Assembly: GCF_020740795.1 (NCBI RefSeq)
Contig: NC_067283.1
Coordinates: forward strand, 7,343,659-7,407,658
Length of the DNA stretch: 64,000 bases
Direction: 5' to 3'
Source: Apus apus
Taxonomy: Eukaryota > Chordata > Aves > Apodiformes > Apodidae
This document shows, one piece after another, positions 32,250 to 44,200 of the stretch (position 1 is its first letter; every line of letters starts with the position of its first letter). Made by a program: the position numbers and the translations under genes. The notes under the pieces are model-generated. The model worked only from the letters and a program-made list of their open reading frames with translations, was not told the origin of the DNA and searched no databases.

Positions 32250-35200
32250 GTGAGTGGGGGGGGGGCGCTGGTAGGGGGAATAAGGGCGCTGCCGCTCCCC
32301 TTTTCTGGGAGTAGGGGGGTGTCTCTGCTGTGCTGGCGCCTCTTAAGCCGGCTCAGGGCTCTCAGCGGGGAGTCCCTTCCTCTCGCAAGGGTCCGAGCTC
32401 CTGCTGTGTGTCCTGCTCCCTTCTCGGCCTGTCGCCCCTGGAGCGGAGGGTCTTCCTTCCCTCCGGCGGGGCTGGGGCTGCCCACGACCCTCCTCCTCCT
32501 CCTCCTCCTCCTCCTGCTCCTGCCCCGTGTCCCCGCCGGGAGGGCCGGGGCCGGGCAGTCCTGCCGTGCCCCGCGGTCCCTCCGGGCATGCCGTGTCTCC
32601 AGGTGCCCTTTCCTTCTCTTGGGTCCACTTTCTGCTCGTGTCTTCTGGCTTTAAAACGTGGCGTGATGAAGCTGCTAAAGACGGGGGGTGACGGCTTATT
32701 TCGCGTGTCTGCTTTGGGGAGAGGGGACACACGTTTGCCTGGGAGGGGGAGGCAGGGGAGGTGTGTTCTTTCCTTCTGGGCTGCAGAGCCCCGGGACCGC
32801 AGTGGCCTTGCTGAACCGCATCTGCATCTTCTTCAGCCTGTCCAGGTGTTGCCTCCAGCCAGCGATGAGACTGGAGCCGACTGTCTTTTACTGCCGCTGT
32901 TTCTTGCTCGTTAGGTCATCCCTTCCTCACCTTCGTCCAAGCAGTGTGGGATTTGTGCTACTTCTTGTAGCTCGAAGCTCTGAGGATTTATCCAAATTGC
33001 AGGCTGTGCTCTGGCAGTCTCAGGCATTTCGGAAGCAGGTCTTTCCTACCTGTGTGTGGCTAGAGAAGACTCACTCATCATCTGATGGACTAGTTCTGCT
33101 GTACCTCAGGAGTAGGAGGTGTTGGGGGGAGCTGTGATGAAGGTGATGCTGAATATGTGCTGTGCTCTTGCTAATGTCTTTCCTTTGGTCCAGCCGTTAT
33201 CACAAAATCATAGAGTAGTTTGGGTTGGAAGGGGACCCTTTAAGGTCATCTAGTCCAACTCCCCTGCAGTGAGGAGGGACATTTTCAACTACATCAGGTT
33301 GCTCAGTGTCCTGTCCAACCTGACTTGAAAAGTTTCCAGGGATGGGGTATTTACTGCTTCTCTGGGCAACCTGTGCCATTGTTTCATGACCCTCATGGTA
33401 AAAAAATGTCTTTCTTATATCTACTTTAAATCTTTTGTCTTCTACTTTACCCTTTTTCCTGTTGCAACTGGCTCCCCAAAAAAGTCTGTCCCCACCTCTC
33501 TCACAAGCCCCCTTTAAATATTGAAAAGCTGCAAATAGACTCCCTGGAGCCTTCTCTTCTCCAGGCTGAACAACTCCAACTCTCCCAGCCTGTCCTCTTA
33601 GGAGGGATGTTGCAGCCCTCTGATGATTTTTGTGGCCCTTCTCTGGACTTGCTCCAACAGGTCCATGCCTTTCCTGTGCTTTCCTTTTATAGACGGCCCT
33701 GAGGAGCGGAGAAGCCAATCCATGAGTTCATCCAATAACTTTACTTGTCACGCTGTGCCTCGGTGTTGTTGATTGCATCGATTTATTGCAGTAATAGACC
33801 TTTCCTCTGCAGGGAATTTTCTGCACTATTTTCATTTATTTGATGCTTGTAAAGTTACCTTTACAACTTCCAAAACTGAGCCATCTTAAACCCAAAACCA
33901 AACCAATCAACCAAAAAACCCCCAAACACCTAGATAACCAGAGGAAGCAGTTTTTAATGACATGGTGTCACACTCCTTTCTCCTGAAAAAGTGTTTCATA
34001 TTTTGAAATAAATCTTTATTCAACTGTCACAAAAGTTTTATAAATCTCCTGTCCTTGTTTCTGTTTATACATTATTTTGCCAGAAATCAGCTCTGTCCCC
34101 TCATTGGGAAATACTGGAGTCAGCAGCTGGAAACGTTGAGAGTAGAATAGAGACTGGGTTCCATCTTGCATATAATTCTGCCTATGCATTAGATACTCCT
34201 TGGTAGTTTCTCATGTTCCTTCTGTTTATTTGCTGCAGGTATTTTAAATATTTCTTCTCAGCAGAACTGTTAGTTATTACTAGAATATTATTTGACAGTT
34301 TTGAAGTTTTTCAAGGAGAGAAATGAGAGCTCTAGATGGATCCTTAAAAAAGACTACAGTATAAACTATAAAATCCAGAAAATGTGTTAAATGCAATGTC
34401 TGTCTCTTGCAGGAGGCTTCCTCTGTTTTCAGTTTGTGGAGTGCTTTCAGTGTTGCACTAGAAGTAGATACTGCCCACCAACAGTCAAACAAAATAAATA
34501 AAGACAGAAAATGGTTGTGTCCTTTCAGGGAAATAATGATTCGAGTAGAATTTCTAAAATCTATTTAGTGCTTGCATGGAAGGAACTGGTGGAATTTGTA
34601 TGTGTGGGTGTGTGTATCAGTTTATTTCAGGAGGGGTTCAAGTAGTCCCCAGGTGATGTGACTTTGCATTTTTATGCCTCCAGATAATCTTTGCATGAGA
34701 AAACATGGTGCCTCTGCTGATGGGACTTCTCTTGAGTTCACTGCAGGGCACTGAAATTTGGAAGACTTTTCAGCAGTGAGCTTATTGATTTTGATAAAAG
34801 TTATCTTACAGAATTCAAGAAGAAATAACTGTTTGAACCAAAGCAGCCAGAAGTAGCTTGACTCATTGATACGTGGTCTCTGGAATTTTCCTGTATGTGG
34901 GCTGAGAACCTTATTGTTAGAATGAATCTAGTTAGGGTTACAAGCTTCAGACGGTTCATTCAAATTATTCATGAAAGGGCTTTCAGATGAAAAACTTTGA
35001 AAAGCATAGCAGAAAGGAAAAGGTATAGGCAGACATGCACTGTGGAACATTATGTATATAAAACACACCTTTCTACTTACCTCTCTGGTATTGAATGAGG
35101 TGCTTTGTCCAGGCACTAATCCCTCTTCTTTTTGTGTAAGGGGATTTCAGAAGTTTGTGAAAACGTTGTTTTGCGGGTAAGGAGTCTGGTTTTGATTTAC

Positions 35201-38200
35201 TCGTGTTTGTGGACGTAGACCTCAGTCCTGTGAAATGCTGGAAATTCTCAAAAAACCCCCCACAAAACCAACAACACATGTCTAGAAAATAGGTACAGAC
35301 CTTCAGTGACAAACAAATAATAGTAGGACAGGATAATGTTCCTTTTCTCTATTGGATAGATGACTTGAATTTTCTTTAAAAGTAGAGTGAACAATTTATG
35401 ACAAATTTTACAGAAAGCGGTATTAATTTACTATCATCTTTTCCATTAGTGTTTGCAAATGACTTGTCCTACTTTGATTTTGATGCACTGCATCTTCATT
35501 TTAGTTACGTGAGGTTTTCCTCGTGATCGGTTTACACATTGCTCTCGGTCTTTCTGTGGAGAAGAGCGGGTTATTTTTAGTTTCTTAGGACTACCAAGCC
35601 TTTCTGGTGTTGCTGTTTCAAGTAGCTTTAAACTTCATAACTAGTTAATAAAACTGGCATTTAGCTGTGGGACATCAGAATGCTAGTAGGTGGGTGTGTA
35701 AAACAAAGTTGTCTTAAAATACCCCTCTCCTCTTCAGTGTGTGTATTTGCAGACACTGAAGAATATTTCTATTTTGGGTGTATTTTAGTAAGGAAAAATT
35801 AGCAGAGTCTTACTGATGAGCTTAGAGCTAAGTACTTAATTTCAGGGGGAAGTGAGCTGGACTTGAAACTTAGGGTGTTTTTTTGTTATTGCTGGGTTAT
35901 TAAAGATAGCTGGAACCTCAGTGTGTTATGTTTTCCCCATCTTCCTGTATTTCTAATGCTAAATTAATTGCTTTAGCCAATTATTACCTCTGCTTTTTAC
36001 ATGTGTGACTAGTGAGCAGGCATTATTTTAATTGCTGTTCTGGGTTTAAGGAGCCTGGGTTAATTAACTGTTGTTTATAATTACAGGCTTCAACCCTGTG
36101 AAGTGCTAGACTCTCTCAAAAAAAACCAATGGCTCGAATGTACCTTTATTCTTACAGTGGCCACTGGTGCTCTTGGGTAAATTGAGCAGACATAATAGAT
36201 TTATTTTTTTTCTGTTTGATATTTACTCCTTTGTGCCTTCTTTTTTCCATTCCCATTCCTTCATCACATTTTCCTTCATTTCAAAAGTGCCTTTCTATCT
36301 CTTTATGAAGACCTCATGTTGGGAGTTTCTTGAGCATATTTGTAATAATGATAATACAGCCTGTTTATGGCAGCATAACATCACAGGTGTTCTGGCAGTA
36401 ATTACAGTTATTTTGAATCTTAGCTGTCAGAAACAGCATTCTTACAGAGAGGGGTTTTTTTGTTTGTTTAAAGGACTTTCTTACAGCATTTTGCTGTTTT
36501 CAATCACTTCGTATCCATCTTTTTAAAGGTTTGGGCTTTTTTGTGTGTGTGTGGGGATGTAACACATTGTTTTAAAGATCTGGACCAAAAGAGGGTAGAA
36601 ATTGAGGGGATACTGAAATATTCACAGCTGGGCTTTGGTCTTTTGGATACTTGCCCACAGAAAAATGGGGTGTCTTATATTTTGAGGTGGGTAAAGCAAC
36701 TGCCAGGTTTGTGATTTTTATATGCCTAAATTATGTTGTTCTCAAGCTCCAGTAAGAATTTTCCAAAATGTGACACTGCTCTTTACAGTGGTTGAAGTTG
36801 CAGCATCTGCTTTCAAGTTTGGTCCCATTTGAGTGTCTTTGCAGTTATTTTTCTACATATGTTTTTTGGTCTTTCCATGGTAGGACCTCAGAAGTGAAGA
36901 GGGTTAGGATGGCCATGCCTCATGCAATATCCAGTGAAACTGATTTGTGTACTGACTGATCATTCAGGGATCACCTGAGCATGTAGGAGGCGACACTATT
37001 TTTAGAAACTGCTTGTTCCAACAATATGTAATTTCCAGTAATTTAAAAAAAAATAGTCCCTGCAAATCCCCTTTCCTGAAATAGCTGTAGTCTATTGGAT
37101 CAGTTTTCTGCTAATGTATAATGCGGTCTCCAGTATCCTATATTTTGGAGAGTTTCCAGTTGGTTTCTCTCTCACTGGCAGTAAGTCTGCTACTTTTAAT
37201 GAATTTAAGTTGAAATACTGGTTATCTACACATTCCCTACAGCTGTCTCTGTAATTTACTGTTCACAAGATGTTGCATTACCATTAGTCTGCTAAGCTGT
37301 AACCCAGGAGAGAGAAAACCATGGTTTAGATGCTTAAATATTCATTGGAAAAGGGACTGGAGACCAGGTAACCTCTAACTGTTTAAGTCCAGAGCCTTTC
37401 AGGTCAATGAATATTTAAATATATTAAAAGGGAACAATCTCTGGAGGAGGTTCTGCAAAGGGGTCACCTATACACTTTAATGTACTCCTGGGTATGGCTC
37501 TGGAAGGTGGAATGTGTTTGGGTCCTGCTAGGCTGAAGAAAAATCTGGGACCAACTGTGCCATGTCTTGAGTGACCAGTGAACTGTTGGATAAGCAGGGG
37601 CAGCACAGTCATGTTCTCTTTCCTTCTCTTCCTCAGTGGTTTTAGGAATAGTTTGAGTTTCCCTTACATTTGGTTTTGTCAGAACACCTGAAATATGGTC
37701 TCTTGTTCAAGTCTGTCTCTTGTTTGATGCTAAATAGATTTATTTTTTTTTTTCAATAGCATTTTTGTTTTCACTTCCTTGCCTCAACATTGAGCTGAAA
37801 ATTTAGCTGTACTCATAGTTCTAATATTAATCCTGCATGGATTAATGGCATGCAGAGGAACCTTCTGATGTTGTCTTCTGTGAGGCATGTTCTTTGAAGA
37901 GAGCTATTTTTTACTACTTCTGAGAAATAAGCTTATCCTGTAGTTTTAACTGAGTTTAATTCAGCTAATGAAGACATAAATCAGTAAAATATTGAGCTAT
38001 ATAGGCTTTTGATAACTTTACAAGTTATTCTAGTAGAGGGGTCTGATCCCTACTTGAGAGGGAAGGTAAAGCTATTGCAAGCTGATAGCCCAAGTTGACT
38101 TTTAGAGGGTGTTTTCTTTTTAATATTGTAAGTAGGTGTGAGTTTAGCATGTCTGTGAAGGGGGAAAAGATGGCAAACTGAACTCAATCTTGACCAGAGT

Positions 38201-41200
38201 TTGGTGTAAGGAATGAGTTCTGGTTATACTGCTGCAACCTTTAAATTTTATATATGCACACACGCACATAAAAATTGTATTAATGTGTGTATATATATAT
38301 ATATATAAATGTATGTATATACATGATTACATGCTTAGGTATATCCATGTATTTGTAAATATTGACTTTGTTTTTTGTCAGTGGGGCTTGAAGGGCTGTT
38401 TCACGAGGTTTCTGCCTGATTGCCATTTTTAAGTCTTAGACCCAGATCCCTTGAATCCAAAAATAGTTTCCTTGGTCCTCACTGTTCATTTGAGCAAAAC
38501 TTGTTTTGGAGAGAGGAATGAAGTACCCTGTCGTGTCTTAAATCCCAGTTTAACTCCTGTTGTTTCTTGTTATGTTTTAACAGTATTCCCTTGTTGCACC
38601 TCCTTCTAGAATGTGAAAAAGCTATGCAATAATAATAATAAAAAAAGGAATTCTTACTAGTGATGGCCTCCTTTAGAAATCAGTCTAATTTAATGTCATG
38701 ACTGTGGTTTTTGAAAGCCACAGAAAGTATGCATAAACATTTTGGATTAGATTGAAAGCATATGCCCATATAATGATAATTAAAAATACAACAAACCCTT
38801 GCCCTCAAAACATAGTGCTTGTCTTCTTAGCCTTGGGGAAAATGGCTTTTTTAACTATTATTTGAAGTCTGTTGAAGCTATAGCTTTGAAGAGATGTTGA
38901 AAAAATATTTAAATTCCAAGATCATTGCTAATTCAGTTTTGATTTAATTCCTTTATCTAAGCAAACTGACTCTTAATGAGTGTTTTTTATACCAAATACT
39001 CTGTAAAGGGAAATTTGCTGTTTAAGCTATTAATGAAGAAGCAACCCTCTGCTGTAGTCATAGAGACTAGGATGTAGACAAAGACCCCAAATTCACTTTA
39101 GGACTTAGATTGTGATTGGACTTATTTAAGAATGTCATGGGTTTAGGTTTTCATTGTAGAAATGGATGTGAATAATGCTAATTTCCCTCAAATCATGATA
39201 TTGTACTTCTGTTCCCACCTAACAACAATATTAGAGAGAGACTGTTTTCTGGAATAATTCAATTAATTTTGTTGCTTTTAAAAAACAGATTATTTTTTTA
39301 TTGTTTTTCCCCCCCTAGGAGTTAGAGCTGTTACTTACTTGTAGTTGCCAAAGAGCTGAATGAGCCTGCAACCAGTAACACCATGCAGAGTTTTTAGATT
39401 TTGTGTGAAAATTCCTTTTCTTTCCCATATTACCAGTTTCTTTTTTTCTCTTGATAATTTACTTGTAAAAATAGATATTGTATGTGTATTGAAAGAGCTG
39501 GACAATACTTCATACCATCTGCTGCCCGTTTCTAAAGCATTTCATCAATGCATGCTTACTTTAGTGTGTTATGTGTATATGACCACACACAGATACCTGA
39601 CAAAGTGAGTGGTTTGTGAATGGAATTGTATCCAGATTGAAACTGGAGTTTTCAGTGGTGGTTTGTACTTAATCCACACTTTTTTCCCCCTTGTGTTTTA
39701 CAAATATGAAAATCTAATGACATCTTTGGTCACGGTAGCTTTCTGAAAGGTAAAGTCTGCACAGCCTTTTTTTTTTTTTTAACCAAAAAGTGGAATGTGG
39801 CTGGGTCATCTGTTGTCATAGCTGGTCAACAACATGGAGAAGGTATGAGCTGAGTTTTCAGATTTCATCATTTGGAAAAAAACAAGAAAACTTGGAAGCT
39901 GAAGGTGTCTGAGAAATAACAGCTAAAGTATTTAGCACTTCTGGGTTTTCTTCTCAGCAGGGTGACACCTGAAAGCATAGCCCAGAGAACGTACATGTGG
40001 CATGAGATTGTTTGACCTTCACTTTTAAGAAGTGTAGTGAATTTAAAGTGTTTTTGTTTGTTTGTTTGTTTGTTTTTTAGCATCTAAGTGCATCTAATAA
40101 CCTTGTGATCATTCTTTCTAGGTATACGAAACTTGGCTATGCAGGAAATACAGAACCTCAGTTCATTATCCCATCATGTGAGTTATCTTTGTTCCTCCAA
40201 ATCTAATATACACCACTATCACTGAGCGTTTCCCACTCCCAGCTCAGCCTTCATAGACTCTTGTCCATCTGGGAAGTGATATTCATTGCATTAGTATCTT
40301 TGGCTAGAGTGTAGCTAAACAGAACTCCTTGTTTGCAGTTAGCGAGGACTGTTGCTCATTAAATCAGCTCTTGGTTGCCATGACAAAGATTAAGAGAACT
40401 TCAGTCCGATTTCCTTTTTATCTCCATTATTTTTATGCCAGGACTCTTGAGTAGACAGAATGCAATTTACCTCCTGTCTACCTGACACCATGGTTACTGC
40501 CTGGATAATCTGGGGAAGGCTTCCAATCAAATTAAGTACTGAAGTGCAGGTGGTGTCTGCCTTATTTACATTGTCTGGGACTGTAGACAGTTTCATATTC
40601 AAAAAAGTTGTTCCTATTAGAAAATGTTCTTTTTGGGTGTGTATTTACCAACTAAAATCGTTTTGCCCATTTAACATGCTTTTGTTGAGCAGATTTACCC
40701 TTAATTTTTTTGTATGTTAAACTTGTTTAAAATGTTACACCTTTCTGGTTTTAATTATTGTCTTAATAGTTTCTCTCAAATGTTACATAAGTTTATTAAT
40801 AGCATACATGTTTATGTCTATAAAGGCATCTAGTATCTCAAGGTTATCTCCATTTATATTAAATGCTGCCATTTACTTTTTGTGAACTTTGCCAATTAAC
40901 TACTTATTAATGCATCTAGACTGCCTTGTAGGTTCAGTAGAAGGTATAAACATAAGGAAATAATAAAGGTAATTGGGGGCCAAAGAGGTGGATGAGGACA
41001 TGGTCTTTACCAGATGTACCTGCAGTACTGGTTATGACTAACTATTCGGAATATTGTAAAAAATTCAGACTTTAACCACTGGTAAAGATTTAAATGTCTT
41101 ATGGTAAATAAGTGGGATAGCAAGATTTTCCTGTGAATTTGTTATAAATCCTGTTTTATAAAACTCAAACTTGGGGCTTAGACGTGCTTCCAAAAAGAAT

Positions 41201-44200
41201 TGTTTGCCTTTCAGTAATTTTTGGTGCTGATGGTATTTGCAAAGCTGTCTGCTCTGCATTTTCTGCTCTGTGTTATTTAGAAGCTGATTATGGCCTATTA
41301 AAATAAAACTATATGTACATAAGGTTATATTTGAAGAGTATTTTATCACATTTTTATTTATAGCTTGCCCCAGATTTTTTTTTTTGCTGTCTCATCTTCT
41401 TGCCTACAGCAGCCATCATCTAATAATTTTAGTGATAGTTGCAGCCTGCTAATGGGAGGTCTTAAGTGTCTAGAGTTCTCTGTAGCCCTGCAAATTGACT
41501 TCTCCCCTTCCTACTTCTCACCTACTGGGATAATGGTTCCAGTACTTGTTTCTGAAGTACACAGTTTATTTTCTCCCCCTCATATGCTCTTTCTCTTAAT
41601 TCTAGAGTTGAAACTCAGAAAACCAAGTTGCTTTCTTGCTTAAAGAGTATCTCCAGTGGAATGCTGCCCTTGTGTAGGTTTATTGACAGAATATATTGTT
41701 AAGATTTTTCTCTTAAGTCATTGTTTACATTAATGAGGGACCAGAATCCTGTGTACACAGTGAGAATAAATTCTGCTATATAGGCTTTTCAGTAGATCAC
41801 TTGCATATTTTCTGCTTTCTGGAAGCCATACTATCATATCCCAATTTTTGTTTCTGGAAAAGTATCCCTAAGTAAATAGTCACTGCTTGGTATTCAGATG
41901 TTTTACTGTTGGTTTTATTTGTTTGGGTTTTACGTTAAGGTATTGCAATCCGAGAGTCAGCCAAAGTAGGTGACCAGGCTCAGAGGAGGGTGATGAAAGG
42001 TGTTGATGATCTGGACTTTTTCATAGGAGATGAAGCCATAGATAAACCTACGTATGCTACAAAGGTAAGCATTGAGAATTTTAAAGAAGTCTTTCCAAAG
42101 TTTTACATTTTCATCATAGAATGTTCTAGGCCTTTTTTTGATAGCCACTTAAAACACACACTTGCTTTTTTGGTGAAGTATCTTTGTTGCTTTTTAAAAA
42201 CAGCATGGTTTGGTTCATGGCTTCACCTTTTAAATGTCTGTTTTACTGGTGCAGTCCTATGTGATTGATGCTTGAACCCTTTGGTAAATATTTCTTGATA
42301 CAGTGCAGCTGTTCAGTTTTCAGAATTATTAGCTATTGAAATAGTTATAAACACTGAATATTTAAATACTTGCTAAAAGTGTATCCTCTTAACGTGGTGC
42401 ATGAACTGGGGAATGTGTAAGATACTTTTGTTTCAGGGAATGTCACCATTGTTTTGTGAAGAGCAGTTTTCAATGCAGTTTTTCTGTGAATCAGATTTTC
42501 AGTACCCCAGTAAAGGACTCCTTGTACTCACAAAATGTTACTGGCTTATGAGTTACGTGGGAAAAAAAATTGTATTTTATACGTTCTGCTGTATTTCTGA
42601 AATGTCAGCTGTGTTCTTAACATTGAATAAAATGTAAACATCATCCCTGCCGGAATTTTTGTTGAAAAATATATAGCCTATATGGTCTTTATTTATTTTT
42701 ATAGTTTGAAAGGCATATTGAAGTAATATATGGTTCTCAACTTCATAAAAGTTATAGAAAAAGAGATTTAACACACAGTGACGCAATAGAGCAACAGCAG
42801 TATTAGGAATAGAGTCTATATTCTGGCTTCTAGTCCTGGAAGATGGAATCTCAATTTGCCGTACCTGGGAGCAGGAGATAACTTCAAATAGTGCCTCTAA
42901 ATTAAAATTGGAATGGAGGATTTGATAAGGTAACTATGAGATGGTGTTTTCGTTCTTTGGATCATAGAATCATAGAATGATTTGGGTTCGAAAGGACCTT
43001 AAAGTTCATCTAGTAACAGCCCCCCTGCCTGGGCAGGGACACCTCCCAGTAGACCAGGTTGCTCCAAGCCCCGTCCAACCTGGTCTTGAACACTTCCAGG
43101 GAGTGGGCAACCACAACCTCCCTGGGCAACCTGTTCCAGTGTCTCACCACTCTCACAGTAAAGAATTTCTTCCTAATGTCTAATCTAAATCTACCCTCTT
43201 CCAGCTTAAAACCATTACCCCTCATCCTATCACTACACACCCTGGTAAAAAGCCCCTCCCCAGCTTTCCTGTAGCCCCTTCAGGTACTGGAAATTGCTAT
43301 AAGGTCTCCTTTGAGCCTTCTTTTCTCCAGGCTGAACAGCTCCAACTCTCTCAGCCTGTCTTCATAGCAGAGGTGCTCCAGCCCTCTGATCATCTTTGTG
43401 GCCCTCCTCTGGACTCGCTCCAAGAGCTCTTGTATCCTTGTGTTGAGGGCTCCAGAACTGGACACAGTACTCCAGGTGTGGTCTCATGAGAACAGAGTAA
43501 AGAGGGAGAATCCTCTCCCTGGCCCTGCTGGCCACACTTCTTTTGATGCAGCCCAGGACACAGGTGGCTTTCTGGGCTGCAAGTGCACATTGTCAGCTCA
43601 TGTTGAGCTTTTTGTCTACTGCCATCCCTAGGGCCTTCTCCTGAAGGCTGTTCTCAATTAATTCTCCGCCCAGCCTGTATTTGTGCTTGAGATTGCCCCA
43701 GCCCAGGTGCAGGACCTTGCACTTGTCCTTGTTGAACTTCCTGAGCTTGTTGGTCACCCACATACATCTTCTTGCAGAAGTTGTGAGAATCTGGGATTTG
43801 GGCTGTTCCTATTTCTGGGTTTGCTTATCCTGGTGTGTTTTCTTGTTTCAGTGGCCTATAAGACATGGAATTGTTGAAGACTGGGACCTCATGGAGAGAT
43901 TCATGGAGCAAGTCATTTTTAAATACCTACGAGCTGAACCTGAGGATCACTATTTTTTAATGGTGAGTTAATGAGATTGGGTAAGAAGGTATTTTTGTAA
44001 GAGGAAAACGAGATTACGTTCCAAGCACAAGTAGCTGTTGGGAGGATTTTTCTCTGTGTATGTTTTTTTATTTTTTCAACAAGTGGGAAGGGGTTAGGCT
44101 TGGGGAAAGAGAGGAAGGAGGAAAGTAATCTGTAAAGTTGCATATTAACTAAATACTAAATACAGTTTATTTTGGAATACAGGCTACTGCAGTTTGGATT

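Larger units (their letters stand above)
31820..32640. promoter_or_regulatory. ACTR3B: ACTR3B CpG-island promoter and 5' leader
   Basis: A dense CpG island surrounds ACTR3B exon 1. It contains a YY1-type AAGATGGCGGC (31981-31991), a GCGCATGCGC palindrome (32025-32034), several GGGCGG-type boxes around 32003-32060, and a CCT repeat just inside intron 1. No TATA box is evident. Transcription most likely starts near or a little upstream of the YY1 element, since such elements usually sit just downstream of the start in TATA-less promoters; that is inference. A leader starting there would contain upstream ATGs. Confidence 0.8.
32250..40121 (+). other. ACTR3B: ACTR3B intron 1
   Basis: A 7.9-kb first intron. 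Its first 400 bases belong to the CpG island and include a CCT repeat (32489-32515). A reverse CR1 lies at 33199-33682, an AT microsatellite at about 38285-38308 and a TTTG repeat at 40053-40072, close to the acceptor. The long frames at 32330-32914 and 32688-33137 reflect high GC or chance and have no recognisable product. I see no additional exon. Confidence 0.85.

Noticed and set aside
31847-32914. Several 120-210-codon frames around ACTR3B exon 1
   Set aside because: All are low-complexity GC-rich translations overlapping the promoter, exon 1 in the wrong frame, or intron 1. None has a recognisable domain.
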